From Lysobacterales bacterium (GTDB lineage: Bacteria; Pseudomonadota; Gammaproteobacteria; Xanthomonadales; Ahniellaceae): a DNA stretch of 64,000 bases. The position numbers and the translations under genes are program-made. Below, piece after piece: positions 26,101-33,785 of the stretch. The notes below the pieces were generated by a model, which was not told the origin of the DNA, searched no databases, and worked only from the letters and a program-made list of their open reading frames with translations. The DNA lies in contig JADKHK010000013.1 in the NCBI GenBank assembly GCA_016721845.1, positions 806,001-870,000 of the forward strand. The letters are read 5' to 3'. Numbering within the stretch: the first letter of the stretch is position 1; each line of letters begins with the position of its first letter.

Positions 26101-26844
26101 ATGCCCACGCACGACACCGACGCGTTTCGATCGCGCTATCGCGCCGACATCAGCCCCCGCTACAACGCCTGGCTGCACGGCGGCTTCGTGTTCGCCTACG
26201 GCATCGCGGTGCTGGCGGGATTGATCACGCGCATCGATGCGATCCGTGGTTGGGAATGGCTCGCGATTCCGGCCGGACTGGTCGTCTTCAACTTCGGCGA
26301 ATATGCCGTGCATCGCGGCTTCGGCCATCACAAGACCTGGCTCGGCGGACTGTTCTACCGACGCCACACCGGCGATCACCACAGCTTTTTCGTCGAGACC
26401 AGGATGACCTTCGAACAGGCCCGCGACTGGCGCGTCATCTTCTTTCCGGCCTGGCTGATCGTGCTGTTCTCGATTGGCATCGCCGCGCCCGCTTACCTCG
26501 TGGTCGGTCACGTCGTCGGCATGGATGCGGGGGCATTGTTTGCAGCGACCTTGCTGGCCGGTTACCTGACCTACGAGATCTTCCATGCCATCGAACACCT
26601 GCCGCCGGACCATGGCGTGACGCGGCTGCCTTGGCTCCGCCAGATGACGCAACTGCATCGACTGCATCATCGACGCGGGCTGATGCGCGACTGCAACTTC
26701 AACCTGGTTTTCCCGCTGACGGACTGGTTGCTCGGCACCTTGTATTGGGAACCGATCGACGCGGGTGCGCGGATGCCGGGGCAGATAGGCGTGCCAGACC
26801 TCGTCCGCCCTGAGACCGTCGAGGGGCGGGCGGAGTCGTCATGA
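26101..26844 (+). CDS. Fatty acid hydroxylase/sterol desaturase superfamily membrane protein
   Basis: 247-residue integral membrane di-iron protein. The histidine clusters are visible: EYAVHRGFGHH (H71 onward), RRHTGDHHSFF (H89, H93, H94), HAIEH and HRLHHRR, between hydrophobic segments. The family hydroxylates or desaturates fatty acyl, sterol or carotenoid substrates using O2; the substrate here is unknown. I start at the ATG at 26101, with GGAG nine bases upstream; an in-frame ATG at 26080 is possible. It overlaps the SRPBCC gene by 4 bases. Confidence 0.82.
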   Translation: MPTHDTDAFRSRYRADISPRYNAWLHGGFVFAYGIAVLAGLITRIDAIRGWEWLAIPAGLVVFNFGEYAVHRGFGHHKTWLGGLFYRRHTGDHHSFFVETRMTFEQARDWRVIFFPAWLIVLFSIGIAAPAYLVVGHVVGMDAGALFAATLLAGYLTYEIFHAIEHLPPDHGVTRLPWLRQMTQLHRLHHRRGLMRDCNFNLVFPLTDWLLGTLYWEPIDAGARMPGQIGVPDLVRPETVEGRAESS

Positions 26845-27281
26845 CCACGCACACCACACATACCGTGTTGCGCGCGCCGCCCGAGGTCGTCTACGACGAT
26901 TTGACCCGACCCGCCCGCTGGCGCGAATGGCACCATGCCTCACTCGGCACCGAGGCGCATGCCGAGGCGTCGATGCGCGTCGGCGACCGTTTTCGCGAAC
27001 AGATCAAGAGCGTCGGCCTCCGCAAGACACTGCACTGGCGTGTGCTCGAAGCCGATCCGCCACGGTGCTGGATCGCCGCCGCGACGATGGACGACGGCAG
27101 CACGGTCCACCTCCGCTACGAGTTTGCGCCGGTGCCCGAAGGCACGCGTTACACACGCACGCTGAGCTACAGGTTGCGGCCGTGGTCGCTGCGCCTGCTC
27201 AACGCCACCATCGGCTGGGCCAAGGTGCGCATTGAATCGCGTCAGGCGCTGCACTGCCTGCGGCGCCGTTTCGAGCGGTGA
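26841..27281 (+). CDS. SRPBCC (START/Bet v1-like) family protein
   Basis: 146-residue protein with the polyketide cyclase/SRPBCC pattern (TVLRAPPEVVYDDLTRPARWREWH, then alternating beta strands and a C-terminal amphipathic helix). Such domains bind hydrophobic ligands. ATGA overlap with the upstream membrane hydroxylase implies coupled expression; it might present or bind the lipid substrate or product, which is inference. Confidence 0.82.
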   Translation: MTTHTTHTVLRAPPEVVYDDLTRPARWREWHHASLGTEAHAEASMRVGDRFREQIKSVGLRKTLHWRVLEADPPRCWIAAATMDDGSTVHLRYEFAPVPEGTRYTRTLSYRLRPWSLRLLNATIGWAKVRIESRQALHCLRRRFER

Positions 27282-27368
27282 CGGGTTCAGAAAGTTTTGG
27301 TAGGCGCAGCGGCGCGCGCGTGGGACTATTGCGGCCATATTTCAATTCGCCACACCAGAGGATCAGCG

Positions 27369-27530
27369 ATGGCCGCACCGAATTATGCGTTTGCAAAGAA
27401 ACAGCGTGAGCTGGCGCAGAAGAAGAAGAAGGAAGAGAAGCTGCGCAAGAAGACCGGCAAGTCCGATGATGCGGGCGAGACCGGCAAGCCGGAAGGCGGC
27501 GCGCCGCAGTCCCCGACGCAGAACGGCTGA
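27369..27530 (+). CDS. Small conserved basic protein (PNYxFxKxxRELAxKKKKEEK type)
   Basis: 53-residue protein: MAAPNYAFAKKQRELAQKK starts a Lys/Glu-rich helix, followed by a disordered Gly/Pro/Ser tail. I recall similar small proteins, with the same PNY...KRQ(R/K)EL(A/K)KKKK core, across gamma- and betaproteobacteria, never characterised. Own start codon follows AGAGGATCAGCG. Convergent with the lipid-transport lipoprotein gene, 4 bases apart. A nucleic-acid or ribosome role is only suggested by charge. Confidence 0.72.
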   Translation: MAAPNYAFAKKQRELAQKKKKEEKLRKKTGKSDDAGETGKPEGGAPQSPTQNG

Positions 27531-27534
27531 CGCC

Positions 27535-28128
27535 CTAAGGCGTCGCGCAGTCCGCCGCGCGTACCGCTGATTGCGTGAGCAGTGCCGAGACGACGTCGGC
27601 GCTGGCACGTTCGAATGCTTCGGCCAGTGCCTGTGGGTCGTGGCTGGCCGGGTCGGCGCTGGCCGATACCGGTGGAACCGTGAGGATGCGATCCGAGCCG
27701 ATGCAGCGCAAGCTGGCCTGCGCGGTGACCGCGACCGTGTTCGAGTGATCGGGCTCTACACGCAGATTGAACTCGGTCAGCCACAGATCGATCGCCGCGA
27801 CGGCCGCCGTGGCCTCCCGGCTGCGGGCGTGCGCGACACGCAATTGTTCCGACAGCATCACCGCGGGCGTATCGGCCCAGCGCAAACCGTCGTGCTGCAT
27901 GAGCACGGCGCGGTCGACGACGAGCACACGGTTGCTGCGCAGCGCGGACGTGGCATCGACCTTGCCGGGCGCGAGGGTCGCCGGCCAGGCGGTACCGGCA
28001 TCCGCGAGCGTGAGCTGCAGGGTCGTGAGCGGCTCCGGGCGCTGGATCAGGGTGCAGCACGACAGTGCCAGACCGCCGAGGAGGACGACCGGCGCAACGA
28101 GCACGTTGCGGACGATGCTGCGGTTCAT
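27535..28128 (-). CDS. ABC-type transport auxiliary lipoprotein (PqiC/LetC-like)
   Basis: 197-residue predicted lipoprotein with a leader ending LALSCC, then the ABC_trans_aux pattern (RNRVLVVDRAVLMQHDGLRWADTPAVMLSEQL and an acidic Cys-containing C-terminus). In the PqiABC and related MCE systems this lipoprotein sits in the outer membrane and completes the lipid path across the periplasm. It overlaps the MCE gene by 4 bases and is last in the four-gene operon, occupying the position MlaC/MlaB have in classical Mla operons. Confidence 0.82.
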   Translation of the reverse strand: MNRSIVRNVLVAPVVLLGGLALSCCTLIQRPEPLTTLQLTLADAGTAWPATLAPGKVDATSALRSNRVLVVDRAVLMQHDGLRWADTPAVMLSEQLRVAHARSREATAAVAAIDLWLTEFNLRVEPDHSNTVAVTAQASLRCIGSDRILTVPPVSASADPASHDPQALAEAFERASADVVSALLTQSAVRAADCATP

Positions 28129-29093
28129 TCTTGCTTCTCCGGCACATAGACGGGCAGGGTTTCGCCACCCAGCACATAATCGGCCGGTCCCTGATCGAAT
28201 TTCTGGGTGATGCGCACCAGGTTGTCGCTGGCCTGCTGCAGCGACAGCAAGGTCGCCGCGAGCTCGTTGCGAGCCTGGGTATCAAGGCTGCCGAAGGTGG
28301 ACTTGCCGGTTTGCGCGAAGGCGTCGACCTCGCGCGCGGCGGAGCGGATTTCCGCAACGGCTTCACGCGCCTGATCGATCAAACCCGTGCCGGGCTGTCC
28401 GTCCTTGCTGGCGACACCTTCCTGCAACTGCGCCAGCAGTGCATCCGCACGCTTGGCCGCGGACGCCAGGCGTTGCTCCAGTTCGCGCGCATCCGCCAGC
28501 GCCTCGCGCAAGGCCGGGTAATCGGTCTTCACTTCGTCGCTGACCGACGCGAGATTGTCGAGCAAGGTCGAGACGCGACCGATGTTCTCGTCACTCAGCA
28601 CTTCAGCGATCCGCGCCATCACTTCCTGCGCGCTGTGCATCGCGCCGCTGCCGCCGCTCATCAGCTGGCTCAGCGTCGAGGGTACGGTATCGATCTCGGG
28701 GGCGTGGCGGGTGTCGACCTCGCGCAGCAGCTTCGCTTCGGGCGTGCCGCCGAACATCTCGACCACCGCGACGCCGGTCAGCCCGGTGTAACTGAGTTGG
28801 GCCTTGGTATCGGTCTTGATCGGCGTCTCCGCCGCGACGCGAATGCGCACCCGCACCTCGCGCGGATCCTTTGCATCGAGGCTGAGCCGACGCACTTCGC
28901 CGACCTGGATGCCGTGATATTGCACGAGGCCGCCGACACTGAGGCCGGTCACCGATTCATGGAAACGCACGTCGTATTCCTGATAATCGCGATCGAGTTG
29001 CAGTTTGCCGAGCCACAGCACGAACAGCACCAGCGCGATGGTCACGACCAGCGAGAACAGTCCGATCAGGAAGAATCTGGCATGCGTTTCCAT
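28125..29093 (-). CDS. MCE (MlaD) family periplasmic lipid-binding protein
   Basis: 322 residues: one N-terminal transmembrane helix (about 8-28), a single MCE domain (about 38-118; VRFHESVTGLSVGGLVQYHGIQVGEV), then a long helical region with coiled-coil character (150-300) expected to form a hexameric tube. It directly abuts the ATPase stop codon. With the permease and ATPase it forms an MlaFED-like phospholipid transporter; direction of transport cannot be read from sequence. Confidence 0.9.
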   Translation of the reverse strand: METHARFFLIGLFSLVVTIALVLFVLWLGKLQLDRDYQEYDVRFHESVTGLSVGGLVQYHGIQVGEVRRLSLDAKDPREVRVRIRVAAETPIKTDTKAQLSYTGLTGVAVVEMFGGTPEAKLLREVDTRHAPEIDTVPSTLSQLMSGGSGAMHSAQEVMARIAEVLSDENIGRVSTLLDNLASVSDEVKTDYPALREALADARELEQRLASAAKRADALLAQLQEGVASKDGQPGTGLIDQAREAVAEIRSAAREVDAFAQTGKSTFGSLDTQARNELAATLLSLQQASDNLVRITQKFDQGPADYVLGGETLPVYVPEKQE

Positions 29094-29891
29094 TCAGGTT
29101 CCTTGCATGCGCAACGTCAGGGCGCGTTCGGCATTGCGTCCGCGCGGGCCGCGGAAACAGGCTTGTATCCACGGATGCGGATGCTCACTGATTCGCGCCG
29201 GCGTGTCGACCGCAACCACGTGCCGGTCGACCAGCACGGCGACGCGGTCGCAGCAGGTGTAGATCGAATCGAGATCGTGGGTGACGAGAAAGACGGTGAG
29301 GTCGAGACTCTGCTTCAAGGTCACGATCAGCTCGTCGAAACCCGCTGCACCGAGCGGGTCCAGGCCCGAGGTCGGTTCATCGAGGAACAGGATCTCGGGG
29401 TCCAGCGCCAAGGCGCGCGCAATGCCGGCACGTTTGCGCATGCCGCCGGACAACTGGCTCGGCACCTTGTACGCCGCGTCGGCCGGCAAACCGACCAGGG
29501 CGATCTTGAGCCGGGCCAGTTCATCCATCAGGTCGAGCGGCAACTTCTGTTGCTCGATCATCGGCACCTTGATGTTTTCGAGCACGGTCAGCGAGGAGAA
29601 CAGCGCACCGTCCTGGAACATCACGCCCCAGCGCCGCTCGACCGACGCGCGCAGGCTGGCGTCGGCATTGCGCAGGTCGGTGCCGAACACACGCACGTCA
29701 CCGGCCGCCGGATGCTGCAGGCCGATGATGGAGCGCAGCAACACCGACTTGCCTGCGCCGGAACCGCCGATCACGGCGAGCACTTCGCCGCGACGTACGT
29801 CGAGGTCGAGACCCTCGTGCACGACCTGCGCACCGAAGCGGTTGCGCAAGCCGCGCACCGAGATCACCGCATCGTCGATCGCTGCACTCAT
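29094..29891 (-). CDS. MlaF-type ABC transporter ATP-binding protein
   Basis: 265-residue ATPase. Walker A GGSGAGKSVLLRSI, signature QLSGGMRKRAGIARALA, Walker B ILFLDEPTSGLDP and H-loop VTHDLDS are intact; the LRNRFG..VVHEGLDLDVRRGEV start is characteristic of MlaF-like ATPases. The ATG at 29891 lies two bases after the permease stop. Much longer upstream in-frame sequence only reads the permease gene out of frame and is not coding here. Confidence 0.93.
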   Translation of the reverse strand: MSAAIDDAVISVRGLRNRFGAQVVHEGLDLDVRRGEVLAVIGGSGAGKSVLLRSIIGLQHPAAGDVRVFGTDLRNADASLRASVERRWGVMFQDGALFSSLTVLENIKVPMIEQQKLPLDLMDELARLKIALVGLPADAAYKVPSQLSGGMRKRAGIARALALDPEILFLDEPTSGLDPLGAAGFDELIVTLKQSLDLTVFLVTHDLDSIYTCCDRVAVLVDRHVVAVDTPARISEHPHPWIQACFRGPRGRNAERALTLRMQGT

Positions 29892-29893
29892 CG

Positions 29894-31018
29894 TCACAGG
29901 TCCAGTTGCATGTACAGCACCGCGAACAATGCATCGAACACGATGACCAGGAAGATCGACTGCACCACCGAGGACGTGGTGTGGCGACCGACCGATTCGG
30001 CGCTGCCCGACACCTTCAAGCCTTCGAGGCAACCGATGCAGGCGATCAGGAACGCGAACACCGGCGCTTTCAGCAATCCCAGCCACAGGTAGTACAGCTC
30101 GGTGGTGTCCTGCATGCGCACGAAAAACATCATCGGCGAGATATCCAGGGCCATGGCCCCGACCAGGGCGCCACCGACGATGCCGGACAGCATCGCGATG
30201 AAGGCGAGGACCGGCAGCATGATCAGCAAGGCGACCAGGCGCGGGATCACCAGCAATTCGATCGGATCGAGCGCCAGTGCCTGGATCGCATCGATCTCTT
30301 CGCGGCTGCGCATCGAGCCGATTTCGGCGGTGAACGCGCTGCCGGAGCGACCGGCGACAAGGATGGCCGACAGCAGCACGCCGAACTCGCGCAGGAAGCT
30401 CACCGAGACGATTTCGACCGTGAGGATCGAGGCACCGAAATCGCGCAGCGCGGTCGCCGACAGGAAGGCGACAACGGCGCCCACGAGGAAGCAGAGCAGG
30501 GCGACGATCGGTACGGCATCGAGTCCGGTCCGTTCCATGTGATGCACGACCGATGTCATGCGCAGCTTGCGGCGACCGGTGATGATGGCCCAAAAGCATG
30601 CATTGACGGTGCCGAAGAACCCGGCGAGTTGCCAGGCATGCGCGGCAATGCCGCTGACGGACTCGCCGAACTGCGCCATCCATTCGCGCCAACTGCTCCG
30701 CGGTTGCACCGGCAGCGGCGCGACGCCGGCGCGTTCGGCCACCAGCTCGATCAGGGCCCGATGCTCGGGGCGGGCATGGGCGATGCGCGCGACCGCATCG
30801 CGGTATCGGGGAGGGCGATCGAGCAAGCGCAACAACACCAGCGCTCCGGCCGAATCCAGGGCTTCGACACCGGACAGATCGAGCGTGGATGGCCGACGTT
30901 GCAGTGCATCGATGCGCGCCAGCAGGTCCGGCAGGTGTTGCATGGTGCAAGTTCCCCGCACCGCCAGCACGGCCTCGCCGAGATCCGATTCGCGCCAGTC
31001 CAGTTGCGCCGTAGTCAT
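29894..31018 (-). CDS. MlaE-type permease with N-terminal STAS-like domain
   Basis: 374 residues. Residues 1-110 resemble a STAS domain (LAVRGTCTMQHLPDLLARIDAL, LDLSGVEALDSAGALVLL), equivalent to a fused MlaB; residues 120-374 are the MlaE permease with conserved AFTAEIGSMRSREEIDAIQALALDP and about five membrane segments. The fusion explains the lack of a separate mlaB. First gene of the operon; 5' end faces the rhomboid gene's 3' end at 59 bases distance. Confidence 0.92.
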   Translation of the reverse strand: MTTAQLDWRESDLGEAVLAVRGTCTMQHLPDLLARIDALQRRPSTLDLSGVEALDSAGALVLLRLLDRPPRYRDAVARIAHARPEHRALIELVAERAGVAPLPVQPRSSWREWMAQFGESVSGIAAHAWQLAGFFGTVNACFWAIITGRRKLRMTSVVHHMERTGLDAVPIVALLCFLVGAVVAFLSATALRDFGASILTVEIVSVSFLREFGVLLSAILVAGRSGSAFTAEIGSMRSREEIDAIQALALDPIELLVIPRLVALLIMLPVLAFIAMLSGIVGGALVGAMALDISPMMFFVRMQDTTELYYLWLGLLKAPVFAFLIACIGCLEGLKVSGSAESVGRHTTSSVVQSIFLVIVFDALFAVLYMQLDL

Positions 31019-31077
31019 GGCCGGATCGTAGTGCCTTCACTGCGACTGCGCATGACGGGCGTCAACTGGCCGCGCGC

Positions 31078-31686
31078 TCAAGCCGCCCGGCGATGAAACT
31101 CGGCGCGCCAGTACAGCCAGACCAGTGCGCCGCCGACCAGTCCGCCGAGATGGGCGAAATGAGCGACCCCCTGCTGCGTGCCGGTCACGCCCATCCACAG
31201 CTCGACGCCGGCATACAGCGTCACGAACAGCCAGGCCGGCATCGGGATCGGCGGGATCAGCGGCACGATCTTGGCCTTCGGAAACAGCAGGGCAAACACC
31301 AGCATCACGCCGAACAGCCCGCCGGACGCGCCAACGGTCGGCCACGGCGAGGCCGTGATGTGGTTGACCGCAAGCTGTGCCAGAGCCGCGCAGACGACAC
31401 TGGCGACATACAGCAGTGCGAATCGGGCGGGACCGATGATGCGCTCAACGTCGCTGCCGAACATGTGCAGGCCGAGCATGTTGAACAGCAGGTGGGTGAG
31501 ACCACCATGCAGGAACGCGTAACTCAGCACTTGCCAGGGCGCGAACTCCGGACCCAGCGGCCACAGCGCGCCATCGATCACCAGTTGTTCGGGAATCTGC
31601 GCCTGCAGCAGGAAGACGATCACGCAAGCGACGATCAGGCTGCGGCTGACGACCGGCGTATGGAAGCGGAGCAGGGACGAGGACAT
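31078..31686 (-). CDS. Rhomboid family intramembrane serine protease
   Basis: 202-residue, six-segment membrane protease. Catalytic Ser121 is in GASGG and His179 in HFAHLGG; HGGLTHLLFNMLGLHMFG is the conserved L1/TM2 region. No extra domains, so a compact GlpG-core type. Substrates unknown; roles in membrane protein quality control are typical. Start at the ATG at 31686; sequence upstream of it is the control region shared with the divergent DUF2062 gene. Confidence 0.92.
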   Translation of the reverse strand: MSSSLLRFHTPVVSRSLIVACVIVFLLQAQIPEQLVIDGALWPLGPEFAPWQVLSYAFLHGGLTHLLFNMLGLHMFGSDVERIIGPARFALLYVASVVCAALAQLAVNHITASPWPTVGASGGLFGVMLVFALLFPKAKIVPLIPPIPMPAWLFVTLYAGVELWMGVTGTQQGVAHFAHLGGLVGGALVWLYWRAEFHRRAA

Positions 31687-31801
31687 GCGGATCCAGGCAG
31701 GGGGACGGTCGTGATTATGCCTGCACGATGACGACCTGCATCGGCATCGCCAGGACGCGGAGGTTGTCGTTACGATGTCGGCGTTCGCGAGAAGTCCGTC
31801 C

Positions 31802-32353
31802 ATGCCGCATGCCGTCATCCACCAGCAATGGCTGCGTCGCCGCAAGCGCCTGCGGCGCGTCCTGCGCGCATTGCCTCGACGTGCGAACGTCGGTCGCTAT
31901 CCGGTGATTCGTCGCTTCGCCGAAGCCGCGCGGGCGCGCCCCTATCTGTGGTCCTTCAAGTACGAACACGTCTGGCCGGCGCTGTATGTCGGCAGCGTGC
32001 TCGCATTCATGCCGACCTACGGATTGCAGATCTTCATTGCCGCGCTCGCGGCCATGGTCGTGCGTGCCAACCTGACGGTGATCGTGGCGCTGCAGATGAT
32101 CACCAATCCGCTGACGCTGGCGCCGCTCTACCTGCTCACCCACACGGTCGGTCAATGGCTGATCGATGTCACCGGCTACGGATCAGTCGATGCCGGCATC
32201 GCCAGCAGCGTGAATGCACTCGTGCTCGGCGGGATCGTGGTCGGATTGGTCATCGCGATGCTGCTGGACATCGCATGGCGACTGCTGGCGTGGGAAGCGC
32301 GCAGGTTCCGCGCCCGACTGGCGACATCAGCCGCGGACCATCGCCGCGGCTGA
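31802..32353 (+). CDS. DUF2062 domain membrane protein
   Basis: 183 residues with two or three membrane helices; VWPALYVGSVLAFMPTYGLQIFIAALAAMVVRANL and LQMITNPLTLAPLY are the DUF2062 signature. Function unknown; relatives are often located near glycosyltransferase or competence-type genes. Basic N-terminus suggests it faces the cytosol. Divergent from the rhomboid gene with 115 bases between. ATG at 31802 preferred over the in-frame start 27 bases upstream. Confidence 0.85.
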   Translation: MPHAVIHQQWLRRRKRLRRVLRALPRRANVGRYPVIRRFAEAARARPYLWSFKYEHVWPALYVGSVLAFMPTYGLQIFIAALAAMVVRANLTVIVALQMITNPLTLAPLYLLTHTVGQWLIDVTGYGSVDAGIASSVNALVLGGIVVGLVIAMLLDIAWRLLAWEARRFRARLATSAADHRRG

Positions 32354-32364
32354 TGCGCAGGCGA

Positions 32365-33189
32365 TCACTCGGTGATCAGGGTGCCTTGCGACGTCCAGAC
32401 CAACCAGCGTCCATCCTTCTTCTTCCAGACATCGGTGAAGGCGAGGTGGCGGGTGAAGTCGACACCTTTTTCGTCCTTGCCATTGGCATGGTATTCACCC
32501 GTGACCACGGCGACATCGCCCTCCTTGCGCACGGCCAGATCGGAAACGCTGGCGGCCAAGGTCGTGGCCTTGTTCGTCTTCACGTCAGCGAGGTCTTCCG
32601 CCTTGGAGCTGAATTTTCCGGAGCGGGCACTGACGCCAACGAAGTCATCGGCATAGTTGTTCTCGATCCAGCTGGCATCCTTCGCCACATCGGCCGCCGC
32701 CCAGTCGCGTTCCAGATAGCGCAGGACATCACTGTCATGCATGGGGGCAGCCATGGTGGCGACGACGACCCACTGCCCGTTGCGTTTTTCCAGCGTGTGG
32801 ACCGAGCGGCGGTACCAGGATTGCGGTTTGCCGGCGTCGTCCTTGTAGGGGAACACCGAGCGATGGGTAATCGTCGCGCTGCTCGCGCTGCACTGGATGA
32901 TGTAGTTGTCGGACACGGCCTTTGGCGCATCAGCCGCCTGTGGCGCTGCCGCATTCTTGACGTTCGCCGCGATGTTGGCGGCCTTGCCGTCGCCACCATC
33001 GGGCGACAGGTCGCGAAAATCGTCCGCGAGCATGGCACCCAGTTTGGCAGCGTCGCCGGCCATGGCCGCGTCGCCCCAGTCATGGTCGAATTTCACGAGG
33101 GCCGCTTGCTCGGCGGGTGGGCAATCGGCGGATACGGACGCAGCTGCAAACGTCATGGCCAAGACGGCCAACGGCAACACGGTTCTCAT
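32365..33189 (-). CDS. Exported tandem NTF2-like (DUF4440/SnoaL) protein
   Basis: 274 residues with a Sec signal peptide (FAAASVSA, cleavage near 21). Two NTF2-like cone folds follow: about 25-135 (FDHDWGDAAMAGDAAKLGAMLADDFRD) and 145-270 (LERDWAAADVAKDASWIENNYADDFVGV, ending WLVWTSQGT). Such domains bind small ligands or are catalytic; no conserved active site is obvious, so function is unknown. The ATG follows AAGGGGATTTT. A perfect CRP/Clp-type site, a promoter and a leader hairpin lie upstream, indicating catabolite- or signal-dependent control. Confidence 0.83.
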   Translation of the reverse strand: MRTVLPLAVLAMTFAAASVSADCPPAEQAALVKFDHDWGDAAMAGDAAKLGAMLADDFRDLSPDGGDGKAANIAANVKNAAAPQAADAPKAVSDNYIIQCSASSATITHRSVFPYKDDAGKPQSWYRRSVHTLEKRNGQWVVVATMAAPMHDSDVLRYLERDWAAADVAKDASWIENNYADDFVGVSARSGKFSSKAEDLADVKTNKATTLAASVSDLAVRKEGDVAVVTGEYHANGKDEKGVDFTRHLAFTDVWKKKDGRWLVWTSQGTLITE

Positions 33190-33209
33190 AAAATCCCCTT
33201 CCCCAGTGC

Positions 33210-33230
33210 GGGAAAGCACGATGCTTTCCC
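33210..33230 (-). promoter_or_regulatory. mRNA leader hairpin
   Basis: Perfect 9-base inverted repeat (GGGAAAGCA / TGCTTTCCC) with a 3-base loop, in the predicted 5' leader of the NTF2-like gene, about 20 bases before its start codon and just upstream of the ribosome-binding site. No T-run follows, so it is not a terminator; it could stabilise the mRNA or modulate translation. Confidence 0.65.
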
Positions 33231-33240
33231 TGCAAAAACG

Positions 33241-33269
33241 AGTCTGCGCCCGCCTGAATGGGGAGTCAA
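33241..33269 (-). promoter_or_regulatory. Promoter of the NTF2-like gene
   Basis: TTGACT (33269-33264) and CAGACT (33246-33241) are separated by 17 bases on the minus strand. Predicted start near 33234, giving a leader of about 45 bases. Confidence 0.55.
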
Positions 33270-33274
33270 CGAAA

Positions 33275-33290
33275 TGTGAAATAGTTCACA
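33275..33290. promoter_or_regulatory. CRP/Clp-type binding site
   Basis: TGTGA-AATAGT-TCACA, a perfect match to the CRP/Clp half-sites with the required 6-base spacer. Its centre is about 48 bases before the predicted start of the NTF2-like gene, next to the -35 element, a position compatible with activation. Confidence 0.75.
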
Positions 33291-33324
33291 TTCCTAGTGC
33301 TGCAACGTCTGATAGCGATTCGAA

Positions 33325-33690
33325 TCAGCTGCGACGATCAACGATCAGGTAGTGCTTGGTCAACGGCGCCAGCACCTCGAACACGCCGTTGAAACCGGCC
33401 GGAATGAGCAGCGATTGTCCGACGCCGCATTCGACCGCGTGACCGTCATCCGCAGTCAGACGACAGCGGCCTGCGGTGACGAAAAACAGCTCGTCCTCGC
33501 GATCGCCCATGGCGATGCGCCAGCTGCCCACCTCGCTCGACCAGATTCCGGCAAACACTTCGCCACTGGCATTGGTGTAGTGGTTCCAGGTGCTTCGCTG
33601 CGGATTGCCGGACAGCAGGCGTTCGGGGCGCGGATGGTCGAACTCGGGTTCGACCGGATGCAGGTCGAAACGGATGGCGTGCTTGGACAT
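33325..33690 (-). CDS. Cupin domain protein (Cupin_3/DUF861 type)
   Basis: 121-residue single cupin. GIWSSEVGSWRIAMGDREDELFFVTAGRCRLTADDGH and SLLIPAGFNGVFEV match the DUF861 type ((S)-ureidoglycine aminohydrolase-like fold); metal-binding His residues are few, so catalysis is uncertain. Same strand as the NTF2-like gene but 135 bases upstream of it, with a CRP site and promoter between, so probably separate transcription. Divergent from the POT transporter. Confidence 0.8.
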   Translation of the reverse strand: MSKHAIRFDLHPVEPEFDHPRPERLLSGNPQRSTWNHYTNASGEVFAGIWSSEVGSWRIAMGDREDELFFVTAGRCRLTADDGHAVECGVGQSLLIPAGFNGVFEVLAPLTKHYLIVDRRS

Positions 33691-33785
33691 GATGCAGGCT
33701 CGTGTGTGGGTGGCGTCATCCGGTGTTTGCGATGCGTGGCTTCGATCCTACACTCGCAGGCCGAATACCCCACGGCGATCATTCG

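Noticed and set aside
29094..31040. 648-codon minus-strand frame that joins the ATPase to sequence upstream
   Set aside because: Its first 380 codons read the MlaE permease gene out of frame; only the part from the ATG at 29891 is ATPase.
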